A DNA stretch of 21,101 bases, taken from contig CAJOCV010000043.1 in assembly GCA_905233785.1 (NCBI GenBank), positions 1 through 21,101 of the forward strand, read 5' to 3'. Numbering within the stretch: the first letter of the stretch is position 1; each line of letters starts with the position of its first letter. The translations under genes were made by a program, and so were the position numbers. Under the pieces are notes generated by a model. That model was given only the letters and a program-made list of their open reading frames with translations, was not told where the DNA came from and ran no database searches. The DNA comes from an uncultured Oscillospiraceae bacterium. GTDB lineage: Bacteria > Bacillota > Clostridia > Oscillospirales > Oscillospiraceae. Positions 14,300 through 21,101 of this stretch are shown here, piece after piece.

Positions 14300-15092
14300 G
14301 CTCTGAAATCGGGATTTTGATGCTCTCACTGTCCTCCGTTTCCGCGACGTTCTCGCGCGGGCGGTTCTGATACTGCTGCGGGGACAGCCCGAACTTGCTG
14401 CGAAATACGCGGGAAAAGTACAGCGGCTCATGAAAACCGCAGAGATGCGCGATCTCGGAGATGCTCAGTTGCTCCTTCAGCCCGCCGTCCAACCGCTCCG
14501 CCGCGGCCTGCAGACGGGTGTCATTGAGAAAGCGCAGCGGCGTTTGACCAACCTCACTCTTGAAAAGCTTGCGAAGGTAATCATAGTTGAAGGGCAGGGA
14601 GCGCAGATAGCGCTCCAGCTCAAAGTTCTCGTCCGGGTAATTTAAGATGATCGTGCGTTCGATCTCCTCTACCACGGGGCTGCGTTTGGGCGCTTCGAGA
14701 TTGGCAAGCAGCTGAAATACGATCAGGTTTGCATAAGCGGCGAGTAAAGCGCTCTGCTTACCGGGACCAACGCCAAAATGGTAAAACGCGGCAGTAAAGG
14801 CGTCGAGAATAAAGTGGTTGCTGTCATCCCGAATCAGGGTCGGCGTCCGGACCGGAAGCGAGGCGCCGCGCATATTCAAATGAATATTGGTAAAGCCGCG
14901 CTCGCTCTCGTTGTGATGGGAAACCATCGGCGGGATGATGACCACATCCCCCGTCTGATAGGCGATCGCATAGTCTGTAAATACCATGCGCCCCTCGCCG
15001 CTTGTGCAGTAGATAAACTCCCAGCTGCGGTGCATGTGCGGGGAGACGCTGAAGGTCAGCAGATGCTTTCCTGCATAGATAATCTCGTTCAT
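14283..15092 (-). CDS. AraC-family transcriptional regulator (second)
   Basis: A 269-residue regulator. The N-terminal ~130 residues form a cupin-like ligand domain (HMHRSWEFIYCTSGEG and IIPPMVSHHN). The AraC-type DNA-binding domain lies at about 143-243, with LSISEIAHLCGFHEPLYFSR and FGLSPQQYQNR. A ~26-residue acidic tail (ENVAETEDSES) extends past the usual family end. AAGGAGT precedes the ATG, and a strong promoter match is found at 15125-15153. It stands between the importer/hydrolase block and the divergent ATPase-kduI-kduD operon, so it is the best candidate activator of both. The inducer may be a uronate intermediate; that is inference. Confidence 0.92.
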   Translation of the reverse strand: MNEIIYAGKHLLTFSVSPHMHRSWEFIYCTSGEGRMVFTDYAIAYQTGDVVIIPPMVSHHNESERGFTNIHLNMRGASLPVRTPTLIRDDSNHFILDAFTAAFYHFGVGPGKQSALLAAYANLIVFQLLANLEAPKRSPVVEEIERTIILNYPDENFELERYLRSLPFNYDYLRKLFKSEVGQTPLRFLNDTRLQAAAERLDGGLKEQLSISEIAHLCGFHEPLYFSRVFRSKFGLSPQQYQNRPRENVAETEDSESIKIPISELSRDA

Positions 15093-15193
15093 CCGGGAAC
15101 ACTCCTTCCAGTAGCAACATCTTTATAATAGCAAATCATATCCGTTTTGTCCATAACGAAAGAAAGTTTTCAAACGATCAAGGGGGATTAAAA
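15093..15193. promoter_or_regulatory. Divergent control region (AraC 2 / catabolic operon)
   Basis: This 101-bp AT-rich gap separates the second AraC gene from the ATPase-kdu operon and must carry both promoters. The + strand contains TATAAT at 15124-15129 with no good -35 at 16-18 nt, which would suit an activator-dependent promoter. That hexamer overlaps the -10 of the opposing promoter, so the two may compete. Confidence 0.45.
15125..15153 (-). promoter_or_regulatory. Predicted promoter of the second AraC gene
   Basis: On the - strand TGGACA (15148-15153) is followed by a 17-nt spacer and TATTAT (15125-15130); each hexamer matches consensus at five of six bases. The predicted start near 15118 leaves a ~26-nt leader holding AAGGAGT. 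Confidence 0.65.
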
Positions 15194-16273
15194 ATGGCCT
15201 ATCTAACGCTGAAAAACATCAACAAGATCTATCCGAACGGGTTCCACGCGGTACACGATTTCAATCTTGAGATGGAGAAGGGCGAATTCATTGTATTCGT
15301 CGGGCCCTCCGGCTGCGGCAAGTCCACCACGCTGCGCATGATCGCGGGTCTGGAGGACATCTCCAACGGCGAGTTCCTGATCGACGGCAAGCGCGCCAAC
15401 GAGCAGGGGCCGCGGGAGCGTGGCGTCGCGATGGTGTTCCAGAGCTACGCGCTCTATCCCCAGATGAGCGTTTACGACAACATCGCCTTCGGTCTGGAGC
15501 TGCAGGGAGCCGATGAGGACTACATCGACGAGAAGGTGCGCAACACCGCCCGCATTCTCGGCCTGACCGAGTATCTGGATCGTCTGCCCAGAGCGCTCTC
15601 CGGCGGCCAGCGCCAGCGTGTCGCGATTGGGCGCGCGCTGATCCGCAAGGTCGGCATCTTCCTGATGGACGAGCCGCTTTCAAACCTCGACGCGAAGCAG
15701 CGCGTCACGATGCGCTCCGAGATCACCCAGATCCACCGCGAGACCGGCGCGACCACCATCTATGTCACCCATGACCAGACCGAGGCCATGACCATGGCGG
15801 ATCGTATCGTTGTCATGAAGGACGGCTATGTGCAGCAGGTCGGTACGCCCCGTGAGCTGTACTTTGACCCTGTGAACGTCTTCGTTGCCGGCTTTATCGG
15901 CGAACCGCCGATGAACTTCGTGCGCGGCAAGGTCAAGGGCGGCAAGCTTGACGTCGGCGGCGCCGCCATCGACCTCAAGCACAAGCTGGGCAATAAGCTT
16001 GCAAAGTACGAGGGCAAGGAGATCGTCTTCGGCTTCCGCCCCGAGTCCATCAAGCTGGGCGAGCACAAGGAGTCCTATGTCCTGAAGGCGGGCGTGGAGC
16101 TGACCGAGATGCTGGGCGACAACACCAATGTCTATATCGAAATGGGTGAGCTGCACTCCATCCTCAAGGTTGATCCGCATGATACCCCCGAGGTGGATAG
16201 CAAGATCGTGTTCTCTATCCCCTATGAGAATGTGTATCTTTTTGACGGCGAAACAGAAATGGTCATTAAATAA
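15194..16273 (+). CDS. ABC transporter ATPase, MsmX/UgpC type (copy 2)
   Basis: A 359-residue sugar-importer ATPase with Walker A GPSGCGKS (37-44), Q83, LSGGQ (135-139), Walker B IFLMDE (155-160) and H193, each at the same residue number as in copy 1. The permease-contact segment reads YALYPQMSVYDNIAFGL, the normal form. GGGGG precedes the ATG. No permease or binding protein accompanies it in this operon; it leads the uronate genes, with kduI 12 nt downstream. Known MsmX-type ATPases serve several sugar importers, so it could energise this locus's transporter or others. Which of the two ATPases serves the local permeases cannot be settled from sequence. Confidence 0.94.
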   Translation: MAYLTLKNINKIYPNGFHAVHDFNLEMEKGEFIVFVGPSGCGKSTTLRMIAGLEDISNGEFLIDGKRANEQGPRERGVAMVFQSYALYPQMSVYDNIAFGLELQGADEDYIDEKVRNTARILGLTEYLDRLPRALSGGQRQRVAIGRALIRKVGIFLMDEPLSNLDAKQRVTMRSEITQIHRETGATTIYVTHDQTEAMTMADRIVVMKDGYVQQVGTPRELYFDPVNVFVAGFIGEPPMNFVRGKVKGGKLDVGGAAIDLKHKLGNKLAKYEGKEIVFGFRPESIKLGEHKESYVLKAGVELTEMLGDNTNVYIEMGELHSILKVDPHDTPEVDSKIVFSIPYENVYLFDGETEMVIK

Positions 16274-16285
16274 GAGGAGAATAAA

Positions 16286-17128
16286 ATGGATATTCGTTAT
16301 TCCACCGGTCCCAATGACGTAAAACGCTATACCACCGAGGAGCTCCGGAAGGAGTTTCTGATCGAGAATCTCTATGTGGCGGATCAGGTCGTCGCCGTGT
16401 ACAGCCATGTGGATCGTATGGTCACGCTCGGCTGCATGCCGGTAAAGGAAACTGTTTCCATCGACAAGGGCATCGACATCTGGTCGAACTTCGGCACGAA
16501 GTATTTTCTTGAGCGCCGCGAGATCGGCATCTTCAACATCGGCGGCGCCGGCAAGATCAATGTGGACGGCACGGTGTACGAGCTCGGCTACAAGGACTGC
16601 CTGTACATCACCATGGGCGCGAAGGAAGTCTACTTCTCCAGCGACGACGCTTCCAAGCCCGCCAAGTTCTACATGGTCTCCGCCCCGGCGCACAGAAGCT
16701 ATGAGACGCGGCTGCTCAAGCTGGCCGACGCCAACAAACGCCCCTGCGGTGACGCCGCGACCTCCAACAAGCGCGTCATCAATCAGTTTATTCACCCCGC
16801 CGTGCTGCCTACCTGCCAGCTCTCCATGGGCATGACCGTGCTGGAGAGCGGCAGCGTCTGGAACACCATGCCCGCCCACACGCATGAGCGCCGCATGGAG
16901 ATCTACATGTACTTTGAAGTGCCCGAGGATCAGGTGGTCTTCCACATGATGGGACAGGGTCAGGAGACGCGCCACATCGTCATGACCAATGAGCAGGCGG
17001 TCATCTCCCCGTCCTGGTCGATCCACGCGGGCGCCGGCACCTCCAACTACACCTTTATCTGGGCCATGGGCGGCGAGAACCAGGAGTTCGACGACATGGA
17101 CACGATTCCCACGAATAAACTGAAATAA
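16286..17128 (+). CDS. kduI: 5-keto-4-deoxyuronate isomerase
   Basis: A 280-residue cupin enzyme (EC 5.3.1.17) that converts 5-keto-4-deoxyuronate (DKI) to 2,5-diketo-3-deoxygluconate (DKII). The zinc site is complete: PAHTHERRMEIYMYF supplies H198, H200 and E205, and H247 (WSIHAG) is the fourth ligand, each two residues on from the E. coli numbering I recall. Length is the family norm. AGAGGAG precedes the ATG, and kduD follows after 18 nt. Its DKI substrate forms spontaneously from the unsaturated uronate that GH105 releases. Confidence 0.97.
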   Translation: MDIRYSTGPNDVKRYTTEELRKEFLIENLYVADQVVAVYSHVDRMVTLGCMPVKETVSIDKGIDIWSNFGTKYFLERREIGIFNIGGAGKINVDGTVYELGYKDCLYITMGAKEVYFSSDDASKPAKFYMVSAPAHRSYETRLLKLADANKRPCGDAATSNKRVINQFIHPAVLPTCQLSMGMTVLESGSVWNTMPAHTHERRMEIYMYFEVPEDQVVFHMMGQGQETRHIVMTNEQAVISPSWSIHAGAGTSNYTFIWAMGGENQEFDDMDTIPTNKLK

Positions 17129-17146
17129 TTTAGGAGGATGATTGAC

Positions 17147-17947
17147 ATGGACATTCTGAAGAGCTTCTCCCTCGAGGGCAAGGTCGCCCTCATCACCGGC
17201 GCCTCCCACGGCATCGGCATGGCGATCGCCAACGCCTTCGCCGCCGCCGGCGCGACGGTTTGCTTCAACTGCTCCAGCGAGAGCTCCAAGGTGCGCGCGC
17301 TGGAAGCGTACAAGGCCAACGGCGTCGACGCCCACGGCTATGTCTGCGACGTTTGCGACGAAGAGGCGGTCAAGGCGCTCGTAGCGCAGATCAAGGAGGA
17401 GGTCGGCATCATCGACATCCTCGTGAACAACGCCGGCATCATCAAGCGCATCCCGATGCTCGACATGAGCGCCGAGGATTTCCGCAAGGTCATCGACGTT
17501 GACCTGAACGCCCCGTTCATCGTCTCCAAGGCCGTGATCCCCGGCATGATCGAGAAAGGCCACGGCAAGATCATCAACATCTGCTCCATGATGTCTGAGC
17601 TCGGCCGTGAGACCGTTTCCGCCTACGCGGCGGCCAAGGGCGGCCTCAAGATGCTCACGCGCAACATCTGCTCCGAGTACGGCGAATACAACATCCAGTG
17701 CAACGGCATCGGCCCCGGCTACATCGCCACCAGCCAGACCGCGCCCCTGCGCGAGCGCCAGCCCGACGGCAGCCGCCATCCCTTCGATCAGTTCATCATC
17801 GCCAAGACCCCCGCTGCCCGCTGGGGCGAGGCCGAGGATCTGATGGGTCCGGCCGTCTTCCTCGCCTCCGACGCCTCCAACTTCGTCAACGGCCATGTGC
17901 TGTACGTTGACGGCGGCATCCTGGCTTACATCGGCAAGCAGCCGTAA
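17147..17947 (+). CDS. kduD: 2-keto-3-deoxygluconate dehydrogenase (short-chain dehydrogenase)
   Basis: A 266-residue SDR enzyme of the KduD type (EC 1.1.1.127 family), which reduces 2,5-diketo-3-deoxygluconate to 2-keto-3-deoxygluconate with NAD(P)H. Visible are the Rossmann motif TGASHGIG (17-24), NNAG (94-97), and the catalytic set N121, S147, Y160 and K164 (YAAAK). The segment PLRERQPDGSRHPFDQFI matches the KduD/gluconate-dehydrogenase subgroup and its substrate-binding loop. I choose ATG 17147, nine bases after TAGGAGG; ATG 17138 directly abuts that site and is unlikely. It is tightly linked to kduI. Confidence 0.94.
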   Translation: MDILKSFSLEGKVALITGASHGIGMAIANAFAAAGATVCFNCSSESSKVRALEAYKANGVDAHGYVCDVCDEEAVKALVAQIKEEVGIIDILVNNAGIIKRIPMLDMSAEDFRKVIDVDLNAPFIVSKAVIPGMIEKGHGKIINICSMMSELGRETVSAYAAAKGGLKMLTRNICSEYGEYNIQCNGIGPGYIATSQTAPLRERQPDGSRHPFDQFIIAKTPAARWGEAEDLMGPAVFLASDASNFVNGHVLYVDGGILAYIGKQP

Positions 17948-18067
17948 TTCGTCAGAAGAAACTCGCTCCGCTCCTTCCTTCTTCCTCTCAAGATCAAATC
18001 CGCTTTGCCGGGCTTTGAATTTGTATCAATGGGAGCGGTGAATCCCAAGGAAAGAAGGAAGAGCATT
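17948..18067 (+). other. Gap between kduD and the esterase gene
   Basis: This 120-bp gap has a pyrimidine-rich stretch (about 17967-17990) and no strong hairpin or promoter that I can find. An open frame in line with the esterase begins at 18005, but the ATG at 18068 has the better ribosome site, so I treat this as untranslated. Confidence 0.4.
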
Positions 18068-18847
18068 ATGAAAATAGTTCGATTTGACGCAAACGACGCG
18101 CCGGTCATAGGTTATTTGCACGACGACCATGACCGGCTCGTCGCGCATAAAACGCGCCCGGCGATCATCATCTGCGCGGGCGGCGCGTATCGCTGGCTCT
18201 CCCCGCGGGAGAAAGACCCCGTGGCGCTGCGCTTTTCGGCGCTGGGCTATCAGTCCTTTTTGATCGACTACGCGGTCGGGGAGCGGGCGGGGGAGCTTCG
18301 CCCTCTGCGACAGTTGGCCGCGTGCGTCCGAAGCCTGCGCGAAAACGCCGAAGTCTGGCACATCGAGCGGGAGCATATCGCCGTCCTCGGCTTTTCCGCC
18401 GGGGGGCACCTCGCCGCAAGCCTCGGTACGCTCTGGCAGCGGGAGGAATTGACGCTCGGCGCCGCTTGTAAACCCGACGCGCTTGTGTTATGCTATCCCG
18501 TGATCACAGCGGGGGAGTTTGCCCACCGGGAATCTTTTGATTTCGTGAGCGGCGGGGACGATGCGCTGCGGGAGCTTTTGAGCTTAGAGAAGCGTGTCAC
18601 CGCCCAGATGCCGCCCACCTTCCTCTGGCACTGCGTCGGGGACGAGAGTGTGCCGGTGGAAAACGCCCTGCTGCTCGCCGAGGCGATGCAGAGAGCGGGC
18701 GTGGACTACGAGTGCCACCTCTTTGCCCGCGGCGCGCACGGGATCTCCACCTGCACGCAGGAGGTGGAGACGCCCTATCCCGACATCGCCCCCTGGTTTG
18801 ACCTTTGTACAAGCTGGCTGAACCGCCAATTTCAATACACAATTTAA
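18068..18847 (+). CDS. Alpha/beta-hydrolase esterase, probable oligosaccharide deacetylase
   Basis: A 259-residue alpha/beta-hydrolase of the acetyl-esterase/BD-FAE-like type. It has an oxyanion-hole region CAGGAYRWLSPREKD (36-50), the nucleophile elbow GFSAGGH (S110), an acid in VGDESVPVEN (D192) and a histidine in GAHGIS (H224), so the triad is complete. No signal peptide is present. It sits between kduD and eda, which suggests it removes acetyl groups from imported pectin oligosaccharides in the cytoplasm; feruloyl or other ester substrates remain possible. GAAGGA precedes the ATG. The eda gene follows after 15 nt. Confidence 0.85.
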   Translation: MKIVRFDANDAPVIGYLHDDHDRLVAHKTRPAIIICAGGAYRWLSPREKDPVALRFSALGYQSFLIDYAVGERAGELRPLRQLAACVRSLRENAEVWHIEREHIAVLGFSAGGHLAASLGTLWQREELTLGAACKPDALVLCYPVITAGEFAHRESFDFVSGGDDALRELLSLEKRVTAQMPPTFLWHCVGDESVPVENALLLAEAMQRAGVDYECHLFARGAHGISTCTQEVETPYPDIAPWFDLCTSWLNRQFQYTI

Positions 18848-18862
18848 GGAGGAACTACTGTT

Positions 18863-19504
18863 ATGAATGCTATGAATACCGCGATCTCCAAGATCGGCGT
18901 GGTGCCGGTCATCAAGCTCAACCACCCCGAGCGCGACGCTGTCGGGCTTGCCAAGGCGCTCTGCGCGGGCGGCGTGCCTGTTGCCGAGGTCACCTTCCGC
19001 GCCGCCGGCGCCGACAAGGCCATCAAGCTCATGAAGGAAGCCTGCCCCGACATGATCGTCGGCGCCGGCACCGTCACCAACACCGCCCAGATCGACGCCG
19101 TGATCGCCGTCGGCGGCGACTTCATCGTCTCCCCGGGCTTTGACCCCGAGATCGTGGCCTACGCCCAGGCCAAGGGCATCCCCGTGTTCCCCGGCTGCAC
19201 CACCGCCTCCGAGTACCATCAGGCGCTCAAGTTCGGGCTGGAGCTCATCAAGTTCTTCCCGGCCGAGCAGTCCGGCGGCCTTGCCAAGATCAAGGCACTC
19301 TCCGCGCCCTTCCCCATGTTCAAGGTCATGCCCACGGGCGGCATCTCGCTCAAGAACCTGAAGGAGTATATTTCCAATCCCGTCATCGCGGCCTGCGGCG
19401 GCAGCTACATGGTCACGGCCGATCTCATCGACAACAACAAGTGGGACGAGATCACCGAGCTCTGCAAGAAGTCCCGCGAGATCGTCGAGGAAGCAAGAGC
19501 CTGA
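18863..19504 (+). CDS. eda: 2-keto-3-deoxy-6-phosphogluconate aldolase
   Basis: A 213-residue class I aldolase (KDPG/KHG type, EC 4.1.2.14) that splits KDPG into pyruvate and glyceraldehyde-3-phosphate, the last step of the pathway. The general acid/base glutamate is E42 (AEVTFR), GAGTV and SPGFDPEI line the pocket, and the Schiff-base lysine is K130 (LIKFFPAE). The phosphate loop PTGGIS follows. AAGGAGG lies 10 nt before the ATG. The kinase that makes its substrate is encoded 232 nt downstream across a structured gap. Confidence 0.96.
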   Translation: MNAMNTAISKIGVVPVIKLNHPERDAVGLAKALCAGGVPVAEVTFRAAGADKAIKLMKEACPDMIVGAGTVTNTAQIDAVIAVGGDFIVSPGFDPEIVAYAQAKGIPVFPGCTTASEYHQALKFGLELIKFFPAEQSGGLAKIKALSAPFPMFKVMPTGGISLKNLKEYISNPVIAACGGSYMVTADLIDNNKWDEITELCKKSREIVEEARA

Positions 19505-19510
19505 CGGCTT

Positions 19511-19544
19511 CCTGAAAAGCGAAACAAGGGTTTCGCTTTTCAGG
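19511..19544 (+). other. 15-bp hairpin after eda
   Basis: A perfect 15-bp stem with loop AAGG begins 6 nt after the eda stop codon. The sequence after it (AGTTTCTCGCG) is only weakly T-rich, so it could be a leaky terminator or a 3' stabiliser. Confidence 0.7.
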
Positions 19545-19627
19545 AGTTTCTCGCGCTTATCGCGCACGGCGGTATGTGACACGCCGCGCTTGGTCGGCGC
19601 GAGACCTCGCATAGCTCGGTTCAGGGT

Positions 19628-19658
19628 GTTTTTAAGGAAGCAAAGCTGCCTTAAAAAC
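19628..19658 (+). other. Second strong hairpin before the kinase gene
   Basis: The 10-bp stem GTTTTTAAGG/CCTTAAAAAC continues past one A-G mismatch into AGC/GCT with an AAA loop, about 13 pairs in all. No T-tract follows on the + strand. Confidence 0.6.
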
Positions 19659-19736
19659 GATTGAATTCCCTCCGGGGCAGAAACAGAAGCTGTCTGCGAC
19701 AATCTGAAGATATTTGCATAAAGGAGAAATGCTGTT

Positions 19737-20834
19737 ATGGAACTGAATTTACGTCCGAGAGAAGAATGCAAGTTTGACGCCGTGAGCCTTGGCGAGGTTA
19801 TGCTGCGCCTCGATCCCGGCGAGGGGCGCATCCGCACCGCCCGTTCCTTCCGCGCCTGGGAGGGCGGCGGCGAATATAACGTCATCCGCGGCCTGCACAA
19901 GTGCTTCGGCATGAACACCGCCGTGATCACCGCCTTCGCCGACAACGAGGTCGGCAAGCTGATGCGCGACTTCATCGAGCAGGGCGGCGTGAACACCGAT
20001 CTGATTTTCTGGAAGAAGACCGACGGCATCGGCCGCATCTGCCGCAACGGCATCAACTTTACCGAGCGCGGCTTCGGCATCCGCGGCGCTGTGGGCTGCT
20101 CCGACCGCGCCAACACCGCGATCTCCCAGGCTCGCCCCGAGGACTTTGATTTTGACTACATCTTCGGCACCCTCGGCGTGCGCTGGCTGCACACCGGCGG
20201 CATCTACGCCGCGCTCAGCGAGCAGAGCTGTGAGACCGTCATCGCCGCCTGCAAGGCCGCGAAGAAGTACGGCACCGTCGTGTCCTACGACCTCAACTAC
20301 CGCCCCTCCATGTGGAGCGCCATCGGCGGTCTCGAGAAGGCGCGAGAGGTCAACCGCGAGGTCGCCAAGTACGTTGACGTGATGATCGGCAACGAAGAGG
20401 ACTTCACCGCCTGCCTCGGCTTTGAGATCGAGGGCAACGACGAAAATCTCAAGGAGCTCAACATCGACGGCTACAAGAAGATGATCGGCAAGGCCGCCGA
20501 GACCTACCCCAATTTCAAGGTCGTGGCGACCACGCTGCGTACCGTCAAGACCGCCACCGTCAACGACTGGAAGGCCATCTGCTGGGCGGACGGCGAAATC
20601 TACCAGTCCAAGGAGTATAACGGCCTGGAGATCATGGATCGCGTCGGCGGCGGCGACTCCTTCGCCTCCGGCCTCGTGTACGGGCTGATGACCACGGGCG
20701 ACGCCCTGCAGGCTGTCAACTACGGCGCTGCCCACGGCGCTCTCGCCATGACCACCCCGGGCGACACCTCCATGGCAAGCAAGAACGAGGTCGAGGCCAT
20801 CATGGGCGGCGCCGGCGCCCGCGTCAAGCGCTGA
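19737..20834 (+). CDS. PfkB-family sugar kinase, probable KDG kinase (copy 1)
   Basis: A 365-residue ribokinase-fold kinase. The N-terminal substrate lid region reads LGEVMLRLDPGEGR and GGGEYNVIRG, and the C-terminal PfkB signature is DRVGGGDSFASG with catalytic base D307. It is somewhat longer than the 310-340 residues usual for KdgK, and GGGD replaces the common GAGD. Placement directly after eda supports phosphorylation of 2-keto-3-deoxygluconate to KDPG (EC 2.7.1.45), but a tandem paralogue follows, so the true KDG kinase is not certain. AAAGGAG precedes the ATG. Confidence 0.85.
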   Translation: MELNLRPREECKFDAVSLGEVMLRLDPGEGRIRTARSFRAWEGGGEYNVIRGLHKCFGMNTAVITAFADNEVGKLMRDFIEQGGVNTDLIFWKKTDGIGRICRNGINFTERGFGIRGAVGCSDRANTAISQARPEDFDFDYIFGTLGVRWLHTGGIYAALSEQSCETVIAACKAAKKYGTVVSYDLNYRPSMWSAIGGLEKAREVNREVAKYVDVMIGNEEDFTACLGFEIEGNDENLKELNIDGYKKMIGKAAETYPNFKVVATTLRTVKTATVNDWKAICWADGEIYQSKEYNGLEIMDRVGGGDSFASGLVYGLMTTGDALQAVNYGAAHGALAMTTPGDTSMASKNEVEAIMGGAGARVKR

Positions 20835-20835
20835 G

Positions 20836-21101
20836 ATGGAGCACGGGAATCCGCTTATGAGCGGCGGCAATTCGCCCCGCTTCATCACCTTCGGTGAGAT
20901 CATGCTCCGTCTGACCCCACCGAACTATGAGAAGATCCGGGTTGCCACGAGCTTTGAGGCAAGCTACGGCGGGAGCGAGGCCAACGTCGCGCTCGCCCTG
21001 GCAAACCTCGGTATCGACAGCACCTTCTTTACCGTCGTGCCGAATAACTCCCTTGGCAAGAGCGCGGTCAGAATGCTGCGCTCGAACGACGTACACTGCA
21101 C
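20836..21101 (+). CDS. PfkB-family sugar kinase, KdgK-like (copy 2, partial)
   Basis: Only the first 88 residues are inside the window; the gene runs off the right edge. FITFGEIMLRLTPPNYEKIR and YGGSEANVALALANLG are the N-terminal motifs of Firmicute KDG kinases, arguably closer to the classical form than copy 1. The ATG at 20836 lies 1 nt after the previous stop and has no clear ribosome site, so it may be translated by coupling; ATG 20857 is an alternative. It may phosphorylate KDG or a related keto-deoxy sugar acid. Confidence 0.85.
   Translation, partial: MEHGNPLMSGGNSPRFITFGEIMLRLTPPNYEKIRVATSFEASYGGSEANVALALANLGIDSTFFTVVPNNSLGKSAVRMLRSNDVHC

Larger units (their letters stand above)
19505..19736 (+). 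other. Structured intergenic region between eda and kdgK-like gene
   Basis: This 232-bp gap is dense in inverted repeats. CCTGAAAAGCGAAAC (19511-19525) and GTTTCGCTTTTCAGG (19530-19544) make a perfect 15-bp stem with a 4-nt loop. CTCGCGC (19550-19556) pairs with GCGCGAG (19597-19603) around an inner imperfect GC-rich stem. GTTTTTAAGG (19628-19637) and CCTTAAAAAC (19649-19658) pair, with AGC/GCT inside. None is followed by a T-tract. The region could stabilise eda mRNA, tune kinase expression, or encode a structured RNA. I find no convincing promoter or coding frame. Confidence 0.6.

Noticed and set aside
15166..15182. A possible catabolite-responsive (cre) site, TTTCAAACGATCA, before the second ATPase gene
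   Set aside because: It misses several key cre positions, including the G of the left half and the C of the right half.
15680..17896. A very long open frame (738 codons) on the - strand opposite the second ATPase, kduI and kduD
   Set aside because: It runs antisense to three genes with full catalytic motifs, and its translation is low in motifs and rich in histidine, valine, aspartate and glycine, as expected from the GC-rich opposite strand.
19749..20903. A 384-codon - strand open frame opposite the kinase genes
   Set aside because: It is the complement of the PfkB kinase, has no recognisable domain, and is compositionally biased.

Overview
The window is a pectin (polygalacturonate and rhamnogalacturonan) utilisation locus from a GC-rich, Gram-positive Firmicute, most likely a gut Clostridia of the Oscillospirales type. 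Three things point there. AGGAGG-type ribosome sites are everywhere. The sugar importer is of the LplA/LplB/LplC kind with a lipoprotein binding protein and MsmX-like ATPases. The PfkB kinases, KduI and KduD look like those of Firmicutes. The taxonomic placement is inference; no rRNA or marker gene is present.

Layout. (1) 1-177: a bidirectional terminator hairpin and a short REP-like palindrome. (2) 178-2882: an AraC regulator (-), a divergent TIM-barrel sugar isomerase/epimerase (+), and a cytoplasmic pectin methylesterase (-) whose end overlaps the isomerase by 39 nt. (3) 3068-3631: a six-helix membrane protein resembling an ECF-transporter S component. (4) 3807-14299: a long + strand unit holding two sugar permeases, an unusually long (733 aa) lipoprotein binding protein, two small membrane proteins, an MsmX-type ATPase, two more small membrane proteins, a GH28 polygalacturonase and a GH105 unsaturated glucuronyl/galacturonyl hydrolase. 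(5) 14283-15092: a second AraC regulator (-), overlapping GH105 by 17 nt. (6) 15194-21101 (+): a second MsmX-type ATPase, kduI, kduD, an alpha/beta esterase, KDPG aldolase, and two tandem PfkB-type kinases, the last cut by the window edge.

How the genes work together (inference from known families). Oligogalacturonides, possibly still methylated and acetylated, are bound by the lipoprotein and imported. In the cytoplasm the methylesterase and the alpha/beta esterase strip ester groups, GH28 removes galacturonate units, and GH105 releases the 4,5-unsaturated terminal uronate. KduI and KduD convert the resulting 5-keto-4-deoxyuronate to KDG, a PfkB kinase makes KDPG, and Eda cleaves it to pyruvate and glyceraldehyde-3-phosphate. 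No secreted depolymerase, pectate lyase or UxaA/B/C enzyme lies in the window, so the locus looks built to use oligomers cut elsewhere.

The least explained part is the transporter block: four small predicted four-helix membrane proteins of no recognised family interleaved with ABC transporter genes, three of them in tight or translationally coupled contact with the ATPase. Several intergenic gaps hold strong hairpins without T-tracts, and two divergent or upstream regions hold operator-like dyads over good promoter matches. No intergenic stretch exceeds 300 bases; the longest is about 232 bases (19505-19736).
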